From: Variovorax sp. J22G73
GTDB lineage: Bacteria; Pseudomonadota; Gammaproteobacteria; Burkholderiales; Burkholderiaceae_C
Length of the DNA stretch: 64,000 nt
Assembly: GCF_030317035.1 (NCBI RefSeq)
Contig: NZ_JASZYK010000015.1
Coordinates: forward strand, 62,001-126,000
Direction: 5' to 3'
The notes beneath the pieces were generated by a model. It was not told where the DNA came from. It worked only from the letters and a program-made list of their open reading frames with translations, and did no database searches. Every line of letters starts with the position of its first letter. The stretch's first letter is position 1. Shown here piece after piece: positions 17,624 through 25,891 of this stretch. The position numbers and the translations under genes were made by a program.

Positions 17624-18043
17624 ATGCTGACAGCCCGCCGTTCCCCTTCCCGTTCCGCCCGCGCGATCCTCGTCGCGCTGGCGTTCGCGTTGTGGATCGC
17701 CGGCACGCTGGGCGTGATGCACCGTTCGCTGCACGTGCCCGGCCTGGCCGAAGCCGCGACCGCCTCGGCCCCCCTCGTCGGTGCCACTGCCACTGCCACC
17801 GCGGCACAGGCCCAGGGCGACGTGCACAAGCACGCCCACGGCCTGGGCAGCCTCTTCGGCGAGCACACCGACGCCGAGTGCCGCCTGTACGACCAGCTCG
17901 GCGACGGCAGCGCCACGCCGAACGTGCCGCTGGTGGTGCTGCCGATCTTGCTGCCGGCGGCCACCTTCGCCTGGCTGCAGGGCGAGGCCATCGCCCGATG
18001 GGTCGCGCTGTTCGACGCGCGCGGCCCGCCTTCCTCTCGCTGA
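17624..18043 (+). CDS. Small two-helix membrane protein, copy 1 (His/Cys loop)
   Basis: The 139-residue protein has a Lys/Arg-poor basic N-terminus, a hydrophobic helix (about 14-31), then GVMHRSLHVPG. A low-complexity Ala/Thr stretch, a His cluster (DVHKHAHG) and the conserved segment TDAECRLYDQL follow. A second helix PLVVLPILLPAATFAWLQG leads to a tail ending in ARGPPSSR. It is a paralogue of the gene at 20319. The layout resembles DUF2946-type proteins found beside TonB receptors, but I cannot confirm the family. The loop His/Cys residues could bind a metal. It lies 80 bases upstream of a TonB receptor gene in the same direction. Confidence 0.75.
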   Translation: MLTARRSPSRSARAILVALAFALWIAGTLGVMHRSLHVPGLAEAATASAPLVGATATATAAQAQGDVHKHAHGLGSLFGEHTDAECRLYDQLGDGSATPNVPLVVLPILLPAATFAWLQGEAIARWVALFDARGPPSSR

Positions 18044-18123
18044 ATCCCCCTGTGTTCCGGCTGCCGCCACCCGCCTTGCGCGGGCGGCGGCGGACGTTCA
18101 TTGATTCAACGAGTGCCCCATCC

Positions 18124-20301
18124 ATGATTCCCAATTTCCGTCGCAACGCCATCGGCGTCGCCGTTCTTTCCCTTTTGTCCTGGCCCGCGCTGGCGCAGGA
18201 CGCCACCGTCACCGTGTCGCCCGACGCGGCCAGCACGCCGCCCGGCACCTTGTCCACGGTCGAGATCCAGTCCCAGTCCGAGCGCCTGAAGAAGGCGCGC
18301 ATGGAGCTCTCGCCCGAGGTCGGCGCCACCGTCTACCGCATCGACCGCGCCGCCATCGACGCGCTCGGCAAGGGCGACGCCACCCCGCTGGACGACGTGC
18401 TGCTCACCCTGCCGGGCGTCGCCAAGGACTCCAAGGCCTCCGGCTCCCTGCACGTGCGCGACGACCACGGCAACGTGCAGTACCGCATCAACGGCGTGCA
18501 GCTGCCCGAGGGCATCTCTGGCTTCGGCCAGTCGCTGGACACGCGCTACATCGACTCGGTCGACTTCCTCACCGGCGCCTTGCCCGCGCAGTACGGCCTG
18601 CGCACCGCCGGCGTGGTCGACATCCAGACCAAGCAGGGCCTGGGCAAGCCGGGCGGCTCGCTCGGCTTCACCTTCGGCAGCCACAACACGCTGGAGGAAA
18701 GCGCCTCGGTCTACGGCACCACCGGCAACCTGAGCTACTACCTGTCGGGCAGCCTGGTGTCGAACACCAACGGCATCGAGAACCCGCAGCCCACGCTCAC
18801 CGCGCAGAACGACCGCACGCGCCAGGGCAAGACCTTCGGCAACCTGTCTTACTACCTGGACGCCGACACCCGCCTGGGCCTGATGTTCGGCACGTACAAC
18901 GGCAAGTTCCAGATCCCGACCAACCCGAACCAGGCGCCGGCCTTCTCGCTGGCGGGCTACAGCGACCTGGGCAGCGGTTACAACGGGCTGCCTTCGTCGG
19001 ACGTGCGCGAGCGCCAGACCGAGGCCACGCGCTTCGTGGCGTTGTCGTTCCAGAAGACGCTGGGCGCGCTCGACTTCCAGGTCTCGGCCTTTCACCAGTA
19101 CTCCAACCTGCACTACGTGCCGGACGCCGTCGGCGACCTGGTCTACAACGGCGTGGCCTCCGACACCCTGCGCTCCAACAGCTCGAACGGCCTGCAGGCC
19201 GATGCCTCGTACAAGCTGAGCGACGCCCACACGCTGCGCTTCGGCGGGGCCTACACGCGGCAGAGCACGCGCAGCATCAATGCGGTGAACGTGTTTCCGG
19301 TGGACGACAGCGGCGCGCAGGCCGGCAATACGCCGGTGCTGATCAACGACAACTCCGGCAAGGTCGGCCAGCTCGCCAGCCTGTACGTGCAGGACGAATG
19401 GCGCATCGACCCCCAACTGACCTTCAACTACGGCCTGCGCTACGACAGCGTCGACGCGTTCACCAAGGAGCACCAGTGGAGCCCGCGCCTGAACCTGGCG
19501 TACAAGCTCACCGGCGACACCGCGCTGCACGCGGGCTATGCCCGCTACTTCACGCCGCCGCCGCAGGAGCTGGCCTCGCAGCAGAGCATCGACCTGTATG
19601 CGGGCACCACCAACCAGCCGGAGATCGCCAACTCCGACCCGGTGAAGGCCGAGCGCACGCACTACTTCGACCTGGGCCTGGACCACAAGGTGAACGACAA
19701 CCTGTCGCTGTCGGCCGACGTGTACTACAAGAACATCACCAACCTGCTCGACGAAGGGCAGTTCGGCCAGGCGCTGATCCTGTCGCCCTTCAACTACGCC
19801 AAGGGCTTCGCGCGCGGGCTGGAAATGTCGGCGCGCTACAACGACGAGCACTGGTCGGCCTACGCCAACTTCGCTTACCAGAAGGCGATGGGCAGGAACA
19901 TCGTGTCGAGCCAGTCGCTGTTCGGCGCCGACGAGCTGAGCTACATCGCCAACCACTACGTGTACCTGGACCATGACCAGACGTACACGCTGTCGGGCGG
20001 CGCGAGCTACCGCTTCGGCGACAACCAGGTCAGCGGCGACCTGGTCTTCGGCAGCGGCCTGCGCCGCACGCCCGACGACGGCGCGCCCAACAGCGCCGCG
20101 CTGCCGCACTACGCGGTGGTGAACGCCGCCTACTCGCACACGTGGAAGGAGGCCTCGGGCGGCGACATCGTCGGCCGCGTCGCCATCCTGAACCTGTTCG
20201 ACAAGGGCTACCTGCTGCGCGACGGCACGGGCGTGGGCGTGGGCGCGCCGCAGTACGGCACCCGGCGCAGCCTGTACGTCAGCATGACCACGCACTTCTG
20301 A
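18124..20301 (+). CDS. TonB-dependent receptor, unit 1
   Basis: This 725-residue outer-membrane receptor has a signal peptide (MIPNFRRNAIG..., cleaved after ALA). The plug domain runs about residues 50-170 (LDDVLLTLPGVAKDSKASG, VQYRINGVQLPEG, VDFLTGALPAQYG, TAGVVDIQTK). A 22-strand barrel follows, ending in the terminal Phe (SLYVSMTTHF). The ligand is unknown; the barrel strands include SPRLNLAYKLTG and YFDLGLDHKVNDN. Its signal peptide and 5' flank nearly repeat those of the receptor at 20816, showing duplication of a small-protein/receptor unit. The ATG at 18124 fits the signal peptide. Confidence 0.9.
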   Translation: MIPNFRRNAIGVAVLSLLSWPALAQDATVTVSPDAASTPPGTLSTVEIQSQSERLKKARMELSPEVGATVYRIDRAAIDALGKGDATPLDDVLLTLPGVAKDSKASGSLHVRDDHGNVQYRINGVQLPEGISGFGQSLDTRYIDSVDFLTGALPAQYGLRTAGVVDIQTKQGLGKPGGSLGFTFGSHNTLEESASVYGTTGNLSYYLSGSLVSNTNGIENPQPTLTAQNDRTRQGKTFGNLSYYLDADTRLGLMFGTYNGKFQIPTNPNQAPAFSLAGYSDLGSGYNGLPSSDVRERQTEATRFVALSFQKTLGALDFQVSAFHQYSNLHYVPDAVGDLVYNGVASDTLRSNSSNGLQADASYKLSDAHTLRFGGAYTRQSTRSINAVNVFPVDDSGAQAGNTPVLINDNSGKVGQLASLYVQDEWRIDPQLTFNYGLRYDSVDAFTKEHQWSPRLNLAYKLTGDTALHAGYARYFTPPPQELASQQSIDLYAGTTNQPEIANSDPVKAERTHYFDLGLDHKVNDNLSLSADVYYKNITNLLDEGQFGQALILSPFNYAKGFARGLEMSARYNDEHWSAYANFAYQKAMGRNIVSSQSLFGADELSYIANHYVYLDHDQTYTLSGGASYRFGDNQVSGDLVFGSGLRRTPDDGAPNSAALPHYAVVNAAYSHTWKEASGGDIVGRVAILNLFDKGYLLRDGTGVGVGAPQYGTRRSLYVSMTTHF

Positions 20302-20318
20302 AGCACCGAGGCCTGACG

Positions 20319-20735
20319 ATGCACACGAGGCTGTTGCGCTCCGTCGCTTCCACACTGCTGCTTGCGGTGTGGCTGGCGTCGACGCTCGGCCTCGTGCATG
20401 CCACGCTGCATGTGCCGGGCGACCAGGCGCGCGCGCTCGCCGAAGTGCGCGCCGTGCTGGCCACGGCCGGCCAGGGCAATGTGCAGGCCCAGGCCCAGGC
20501 CGAAGCCAGCCCCGCGTTATCTCGGCACGGCTGGATCCACGCGCTGTTCGGCGACAAGACCGATGCGCAATGCCGCCTGTACGACCAGCTCGCGCACGGC
20601 GCCAGCGCGCCGGGCGTGCCGCTGGTCGTGCTGCCGATGCTGCTGCCGGCAGCCACCTTCGCTTTCCTGGAGGGCGAGGCCGTCGCCCGCTGGGTCTCGC
20701 TGTTCGAGGCGCGCGGGCCGCCTCCTGTTCGCTGA
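20319..20735 (+). CDS. Small two-helix membrane protein, copy 2 (His/Cys loop)
   Basis: This 138-residue paralogue of the protein at 17624 shares STLGLVHATLHVPG after the first helix. It also shares the block LFGDKTDAQCRLYDQL, the second helix PLVVLPMLLPAATFAFLEG and the tail ARGPPPVR. The middle is a different low-complexity Ala/Gln-rich linker and lacks the HKHAHG cluster, keeping only H-x3-H (RHGWIHALFG). It starts 17 bases after the first receptor's stop and 80 bases before the ZnuD-like receptor. Conserved residues are therefore two His near helix 1, one His in the loop and one Cys. Confidence 0.75.
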   Translation: MHTRLLRSVASTLLLAVWLASTLGLVHATLHVPGDQARALAEVRAVLATAGQGNVQAQAQAEASPALSRHGWIHALFGDKTDAQCRLYDQLAHGASAPGVPLVVLPMLLPAATFAFLEGEAVARWVSLFEARGPPPVR

Positions 20736-20815
20736 ATTTCCTGAGTGCCGGTTGCTTTCCCTCGCATCACGCGGGGCGCGGCCGGTCGTTCCTCGATTCA
20801 ACGAATGTTTTTTTC

Positions 20816-22927
20816 ATGACCCCCAATTTCCGCCGCAACGCCGTGGGCGCTGCCATTCTTTCGCTCGCTTCGTTCGCGGGTATCGCGCACGCGCAAGCCC
20901 AGGCCCAGGTTCCAACCCAGGTCCAAGCCGTCCCTGCCGACCCCGCCAGCCTGCGCGAAGTCACCGTCACCGGCAACCCGCTCGGCGCCTCCGACCTCAT
21001 CGCGCCCACCACCACGCTGTCGGGCGACAGGCTGCTGCTGCGTTCCGAATCGACGCTGGGCGAAACGCTCAACAACGTGCCCGGCGTGAGCAGCAGCTAC
21101 TTCGGCCCCAACGCGAGCCGACCGATCATTCGCGGCCAGGACGGCGACCGCATCCGCATCCTGCAGAACGGCGGCGGCGCGCCCGACGCCTCGGCGCTCA
21201 GCTACGACCATGCGGTGCCGGTCGACGCGCTGGTCACCGAGCGCATCGAGGTGCTGCGCGGCCCGTCGGCGCTGCAGTACGGCGGCAGCGCCGTGGGCGG
21301 CGTGGTGAACGTGATCGACAACCGCATTCCCACCGAACCCCTCAACGGCTTCGGCGGCCGTGCCGACCTGGGCTATGCCACCGGCAACAAGGAGAAGAAC
21401 GGCGGCGTGGTGCTCGAAGGCGGCAACGACCGCATCGCGGTACACGTCGACGCCTTCAACCGCGACTCGAAAGACGTGTCGGTGCCCATCACGCTCGAAT
21501 GCAGCAAGCCCGGCTCGCCGTGGTCGGCGCGCAAGATCTGCAACTCGGCCAACGAGGCGCACGGCGGCGCGGTCGGCGGCACGCTGTTCTTCGACCAGGG
21601 CTACATCGGCGCCTCGGTCAGCACCTACCGCAGCACCTACGGCACCGTGGCGGAAGACGACGTGACCATCGGCATGAAGTCGGACCGCTACGCCATCGAG
21701 GGCGAGTGGCGCCCGGGCGGCTTCATCAGCAGCATCCACGCCAAGCTGAGCCACACCGACTACCGCCACACCGAGTTCGAAGGCGGCCAGGCCGGCACCG
21801 CCTTCTCGAACATGAGCAACGACCTGCGCATCGAGGCGCGCCACCAGAAGATCGGCAACTTCGAAGGCCTGGTGGGCTTCAGCAGCGAGACCAACCGCTT
21901 CGCCGCCGACGGCGAGGAGGCCTTTGCGCCGCACAGCCGCACGCGCTCGAACGCCTTCTTCCTGCACGAAGAGCTCGGCACCTCGTGGGGCCGGCTGAGC
22001 TTCGGCGCGCGCACCGAGCAGGTCCGCATTCGGTCGCTGGGCTACCCGGACGACCCGAGCGTGACGCGCTTCGCCATCGGCGAGCGCACCTTCAACCCGC
22101 ACAGCGCGGCCTTCGGGGCGCTGGTCAACCTGGCGCCGCAGTGGCAGCTGACCTCGAACCTGGCCTACACCGAGCGCGCGCCCAAGGACTACGAGCTGCT
22201 GGCCAACGGCCCGCACGTGGCCACGGCCGCGTGGGAGGTGGGCGACCCGAACCTGAAGAAGGAGAAGTCGACCGGCTTCGACCTGGGCGCGCAATGGAAG
22301 TCGGGGCCGAACACGGCGCGCGTCAACGCGTACGTCACGCGCTTCCAGAACTACATCGGCCTCACGGCGTCGGGGCGCAACCTCGACGAGGAGGGCAACG
22401 TGGCCGAGCCGGGCGCCACCGACACGCTGGCCGAGTACGTCTACGGCGGCGTGCGTGCGCGCTTCACCGGCATCGAGGCCAACGGCAACCTGCGGCTCTT
22501 GGGCGCGGACGGTTTCGGGCGCCTGCGCGACGCGGACACGCTCGACCTCGAATGGCGCGGCGACATCGTGCGCGCGAAGAACCTCGACACCGGCGAGCCG
22601 CTGCCGCGCATCGCGCCGTTGCGGATGGGTGCGACGCTGGCCTACGGCAGCGGTCCGTGGAGCGCGCGCGTGGGCTTCGACTACAACGCGGCGCAGCGCC
22701 GCATTCCGACGGTGGGCGCGCGCGAGACCGAGGCGTACACGCTGTGGAACGCGGCCATCACGTACCGCATGAAGGTGCAGCGCGCCAACCTGACCTGGTA
22801 TGCGCGCATGGACAACATCGGCAACAAGCTGGCGTACAGCCCGACGTCGATCCTGACGACGACGGTGTACCCGAATGCGCCGCTGCCGGGGCGCACGTTG
22901 AAGGTGGGTTTGCGCGTGACGTTCTGA
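20816..22927 (+). CDS. TonB-dependent receptor, ZnuD-like (probable zinc uptake), unit 2
   Basis: The 703-residue receptor has signal peptide MTPNFRRNAVG..., cleaved after AHA. The plug LGETLNNVPGVSSSYFGP, RPIIRGQDGDRIRILQNG, SALSYDHAVPVDALVTERIE and VLRGPSALQYGGSAVGGVVN closely follows Neisseria ZnuD, which imports zinc (and haem). The barrel includes a Cys pair (LECSK...KICNS) in an extracellular loop, as in ZnuD. It ends in the terminal Phe (LRVTF). Zinc as ligand is inferred from family resemblance; I found no Zur box upstream. The ATG at 20816 gives the signal peptide; an adjacent GTT-TTT run is not a start. Confidence 0.85.
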   Translation: MTPNFRRNAVGAAILSLASFAGIAHAQAQAQVPTQVQAVPADPASLREVTVTGNPLGASDLIAPTTTLSGDRLLLRSESTLGETLNNVPGVSSSYFGPNASRPIIRGQDGDRIRILQNGGGAPDASALSYDHAVPVDALVTERIEVLRGPSALQYGGSAVGGVVNVIDNRIPTEPLNGFGGRADLGYATGNKEKNGGVVLEGGNDRIAVHVDAFNRDSKDVSVPITLECSKPGSPWSARKICNSANEAHGGAVGGTLFFDQGYIGASVSTYRSTYGTVAEDDVTIGMKSDRYAIEGEWRPGGFISSIHAKLSHTDYRHTEFEGGQAGTAFSNMSNDLRIEARHQKIGNFEGLVGFSSETNRFAADGEEAFAPHSRTRSNAFFLHEELGTSWGRLSFGARTEQVRIRSLGYPDDPSVTRFAIGERTFNPHSAAFGALVNLAPQWQLTSNLAYTERAPKDYELLANGPHVATAAWEVGDPNLKKEKSTGFDLGAQWKSGPNTARVNAYVTRFQNYIGLTASGRNLDEEGNVAEPGATDTLAEYVYGGVRARFTGIEANGNLRLLGADGFGRLRDADTLDLEWRGDIVRAKNLDTGEPLPRIAPLRMGATLAYGSGPWSARVGFDYNAAQRRIPTVGARETEAYTLWNAAITYRMKVQRANLTWYARMDNIGNKLAYSPTSILTTTVYPNAPLPGRTLKVGLRVTF

Positions 22928-22939
22928 GTTTGGTTTTCT

Positions 22940-23043
22940 CCCTCCCCTTCCGGGGGAGGGCGGGGGCTCGCGGCCTTTGATGAGGCAGCGGCTTTTGCAA
23001 ACGCCGCTTGCCCCCATCCCAGCCTTCCCCCAGAGGGGGAAGG
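22940..23043. repeat. REP-like inverted pair, copy B
   Basis: Two units face each other. CCCTCCCC/GGGGAGGG (22940-22947/22953-22960) lies on the left and CCTTCCCCC/GGGGGAAGG (23023-23031/23035-23043) on the right. Outer flanks GGGGGC and GCCCCC are complementary, and an inner stem AGCGGC/GCCGCT (22987-22992/23003-23008) lies between. This is the layout of a bacterial interspersed mosaic element. It fills the gap between the ZnuD-like gene and the AEC transporter gene. Confidence 0.6.
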
Positions 23044-23080
23044 AGCAAGACAGCAGAAATCCCTCGGCTATCCTCGCCGC

Positions 23081-24031
23081 GTGAATTCCTTCGTCATCTC
23101 TTCGCTTCTCCCCGTTGTTCTTCTCATCGCCGCCGGCTACCTCGCCGGGCGCCGCCGCTGGATCGGCGGCAATGCCGTGAAAGACCTGTCGAACCTCATC
23201 TTTTTACTGCTCGCGCCCGCGCTGCTCTTCCGCGCGATGAGCACGGTGCACGTCGAGCAGCTCAGCCTGAAGCCGGTGGCGGCTTACTTCATTGCCTCGG
23301 GCCTGCTGTTCGCGGGCACCCTGGCCCTGCGCGGCTTCAACCGCACGGCGGCGGTGATCGCGCTGGCCAACACCTACAGCAACACCGTGATGATCGGCAT
23401 CGTGCTGGTGGACCTCGCGTATGGCGAGCCCGGCATGGTGGTGCTGCTCACGCTGATCTCGCTGCATTCGCTGGTGCTGTTGACCAGCGCCACCGTGGTG
23501 CTCGAACTGGCGGTGGCGCGTGAGCACGCCGCGGTCGGCGGGGCCGACAGGCGCTCGATGTCTCGCACCGTTCTGCGCGCCCTGCGCAACGCCATCGTGC
23601 ACCCGGTGCCGCTGCCGATCATGGCGGGCCTGCTGTTCGCGCAGACCGGCTGGACCATGCCCGAGGTGATCGACAAGCCGATCCAGCTGCTGGGCCAGGC
23701 TTTCGGCCCGGTGGCGCTGGTGATGGTGGGCATCACGCTGGCGCTCACGCCCATCGGGCGGCACTGGCGTGGCGCGCTCGCGCAGGCGCTGGTGAAGAAC
23801 CTGCTGCATCCGCTGCTGGTGGCCGGCATCGGCTGGCTGCTGGGCGTGCGCGGCATTCCGCTCACGGTGATGGTGGTGGCCGCGGCGCTGCCCATCGGCG
23901 CCAACGTGTTTCTGTTTTCGCAGCGCTATCGCACGGCCGAAGACCTGGTGACGGCCAGCGTCGCGGTGTCCACGGTGCTGGCGCTGGGCACGCTCACGCT
24001 GGTGATGGTGTGCGTGCGGTACCTTCCTTGA
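23081..24031 (+). CDS. AEC-family (auxin-efflux-carrier type) transporter
   Basis: The 316-residue protein has ten membrane helices in the AEC pattern: an N-terminal block (SLLPVVLLIAAGYLAGRRRW, NLIFLLLAPALLF), a central cytoplasmic loop and a C-terminal block with LGQAFGPVALVMVGITLAL and AALPIGANVFLFSQ. Bacterial members export carboxylates such as malate. The substrate is unknown. The start is GTG at 23081 with no Shine-Dalgarno; TATCCT at 23069-23074 lies 6 bases before it, suggesting a leaderless transcript from a promoter next to the REP element. Confidence 0.85.
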   Translation: MNSFVISSLLPVVLLIAAGYLAGRRRWIGGNAVKDLSNLIFLLLAPALLFRAMSTVHVEQLSLKPVAAYFIASGLLFAGTLALRGFNRTAAVIALANTYSNTVMIGIVLVDLAYGEPGMVVLLTLISLHSLVLLTSATVVLELAVAREHAAVGGADRRSMSRTVLRALRNAIVHPVPLPIMAGLLFAQTGWTMPEVIDKPIQLLGQAFGPVALVMVGITLALTPIGRHWRGALAQALVKNLLHPLLVAGIGWLLGVRGIPLTVMVVAAALPIGANVFLFSQRYRTAEDLVTASVAVSTVLALGTLTLVMVCVRYLP

Positions 24032-24047
24032 GACCGGCCCCGGGCGG

Positions 24048-24743
24048 TCAGGGCGCGAGGCGTTCGCGCACCCAGTCGCTGCCTTCGGCGCCCGCACCTG
24101 CACCCGCATCCACACCTGTACCTGCTTCGCGCCGGTAGCGCAGCCGGTCGTGCAGCCGGCTCTTGCGGCCCTGCCAGAACTCCCAGCGGTCGGGCACCAG
24201 CCGGTAGCCGCCCCAGTGCGGCGGGCGCGGCGGCGACAGCAGGTGCTTGGCCGCGAACAGGGCCGCGTTCTTCACCAGCACGTCGCGCCCGCTGATCACC
24301 TCGCTCTGCGGGCTGGCCCAGGCGCCGATGCGCGAGTCGAGCGGGCGGCTCTTGAAGTAGGCGTCGCTCTCGTCGGCGCCGGCCTTCTCGACGCGGCCTT
24401 CGATGCGCACCACGCGCTCCAGCTCGACCCAGTGGAACTGCAGCGACGCATAGGGGTTGCCCGACAGCTCGCGGCCCTTGCGGCTTTCGTAGTTTGTGTA
24501 CCAGACGAGGCCGCGCGCGTCGTAGCCCTTGATGAGCACGATGCGGCTGGACGGCCGCAGGTCGCTGCCCACGGTGCACAGCGTCATGGCATTGGGCTCG
24601 GGCACCTGCGCGTCGATGGCTTCGGTGAGCCAGCGCTCGAACTGCTTCAGCGGATCGCCCGCGCTGTGCGCCTCGCCGAGTTCCGCGCGCTCGTAGCTCT
24701 TGCGCAGCGCGGCCAGCGCGTCATTGGAGAGAGGGGAAGTCAT
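24048..24743 (-). CDS. pdxH: Pyridoxamine 5'-phosphate oxidase
   Basis: This FMN enzyme oxidises pyridoxamine-P or pyridoxine-P to pyridoxal-P. The 231 residues contain PNAMTLCTVGSDLRPSSRIV, the FMN-binding LIKGYDARGLVWYTNYESRKG, FHWVELERVVRIEGRVEK, SRPLDSRIGAWASPQSEVI and HWGGYRLVPDRWEFWQG. The C-terminus carries a low-complexity Gly/Ala/Asp insert (about residues 208-222) just before the invariant end ERLAP. AACAAT lies 6 bases before the ATG with no Shine-Dalgarno. It is divergent from the MobA-like gene with only 29 bases between starts. Confidence 0.95.
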   Translation of the reverse strand: MTSPLSNDALAALRKSYERAELGEAHSAGDPLKQFERWLTEAIDAQVPEPNAMTLCTVGSDLRPSSRIVLIKGYDARGLVWYTNYESRKGRELSGNPYASLQFHWVELERVVRIEGRVEKAGADESDAYFKSRPLDSRIGAWASPQSEVISGRDVLVKNAALFAAKHLLSPPRPPHWGGYRLVPDRWEFWQGRKSRLHDRLRYRREAGTGVDAGAGAGAEGSDWVRERLAP

Positions 24744-24772
24744 GGCGGGATTGTTGCGCACATACTCGCGCG
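24744..24772. promoter_or_regulatory. 29-base divergent promoter region, pdxH / MobA-like gene
   Basis: The gap holds two -10-like hexamers in opposite directions: AACAAT (minus strand, 24755-24750) 6 bases from the pdxH ATG and CATACT (plus, 24761-24766) 6 bases from the other ATG. Neither start has a Shine-Dalgarno run. Both -35 regions would lie inside the opposite coding sequence. Leaderless divergent transcripts are the simplest reading, but this is inference. Confidence 0.4.
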
Positions 24773-25339
24773 ATGACGACGAAGGCAAATTCCCCCGTGG
24801 TGATCGTGCTGGCTTCGGGCCGCGGCGAGCGGTTCGTGGCGGCCGGGGGCTCGGGCTCCAAGCTGAAGGCGCTGCTCGCCGGCAAGCCGGTGCTGGAGCG
24901 CACGCTCGATGCCGTGCGCGCCAGCGGCCTGCCATGGCATGTGGAAGACGCAGGGCATCCGGGCATGGGCGATTCGATTGCCGCGGCGGTGCGCGCCACG
25001 CGCGACGCGCCGGGCTGGCTGGTCTTGCCGGGTGATTTGCCGCTGGTGCAGGCGGCCACGCTGCGGGCGGTGGCGGCGGCGCTCGACGGCCGGGTGAACG
25101 CCGTGCAGCCGAACTACCAGGGGGAGCGTGGCCACCCGGTCGGCTTCGCGGCCGGCTGCGGCCCGCAGCTCGCGGCCCTGGCGGGGAACCTGGGCGCATC
25201 GCCGGTCCTGAAATCGATGCGCGCCATCGCCTCGGTGGCCGACCTGGCGGTGGACGACATCGGCGTGGTCACCGATGTCGACACGCCCGCCGCGCTGGCG
25301 CAGGCCGAGGCGCTCTGGCTGGCGCGCCGGGGCGGCTAG
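24773..25339 (+). CDS. MobA/MocA-like nucleotidyltransferase
   Basis: The 188-residue NTP-transferase-fold protein begins VIVLASGRGERF (the LAxGxGxRF nucleotide loop). It continues with SKLKALLAGKPVLERTLDAV and the metal motif in LVLPGDLPLVQ, and ends with VVTDVDTPAALAQAE. This pattern matches MocA-type enzymes that add CMP or GMP to the molybdenum cofactor, though no molybdoenzyme gene is nearby. It converges on sodC with 12 bases between stops. Confidence 0.85.
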   Translation: MTTKANSPVVIVLASGRGERFVAAGGSGSKLKALLAGKPVLERTLDAVRASGLPWHVEDAGHPGMGDSIAAAVRATRDAPGWLVLPGDLPLVQAATLRAVAAALDGRVNAVQPNYQGERGHPVGFAAGCGPQLAALAGNLGASPVLKSMRAIASVADLAVDDIGVVTDVDTPAALAQAEALWLARRGG

Positions 25340-25351
25340 CTTTTTTCTCGC

Positions 25352-25891
25352 TCAGGGCTTGGGGATGACCGCGCAGGCGATGCGCGGGCCCGAGTTGCCC
25401 GAGGGCTGCGTCGTGAAGTCGTCGCGGTCGCGGTGCACCACCAGCGCGCGGCCGGCCACGTTGTTGACGGCGCCGTCGGTCAGCGAGATGGAATGGTCTT
25501 CCACGCTGAAACGGGCCACGCCGCCGGCGTCGGCCACCAGGCTCGGCAGTTCGCCGGCATGGCTGCCGGGCGCGGCGAACTTGCCGTGCGTGCCGCCGGT
25601 CGGGTTGAAGTGGCCGCCCGAGGCATCGCCGTTGTTGCCGCAGTCGCCCTTTTCATGGATGTGGAAGCCGTGCTCGCTGCCCGGCACCAGGCCGCGCACC
25701 TCGCCCGACACGCGCAGGCCGTGCTCCAGCGCGGTGAAGTTCACCGTGCCGCGGGTCGGGTTGGGCGTGATGGCGCCGGTGGGCACCAGTTCGACGGCCG
25801 TGCTGGGCTTGCCGCCCATGCTGCCGCAGGCGGCGAGGAGGGCGGAGGCGAGCACGAGGCTGCCGGTGGCGATGAGACGGCTTTGGTTCAT
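25352..25891 (-). CDS. sodC: Superoxide dismutase (Cu-Zn), lipoprotein
   Basis: The 179-residue protein is exported through a lipoprotein signal (lipobox LLAAC, Cys near 22). Copper and zinc ligands are visible in HGFHIHEKGDCGNNGDASGGHF and HFNPTGGTHG, with HDRDDF-like VVHRDRDDFTTQPSGNSG and RIACAVI at the C-terminus. It protects the periplasm from superoxide. Its ATG overlaps the chaC stop by ATGA (25888-25891), so the two are translationally coupled. Confidence 0.95.
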   Translation of the reverse strand: MNQSRLIATGSLVLASALLAACGSMGGKPSTAVELVPTGAITPNPTRGTVNFTALEHGLRVSGEVRGLVPGSEHGFHIHEKGDCGNNGDASGGHFNPTGGTHGKFAAPGSHAGELPSLVADAGGVARFSVEDHSISLTDGAVNNVAGRALVVHRDRDDFTTQPSGNSGPRIACAVIPKP

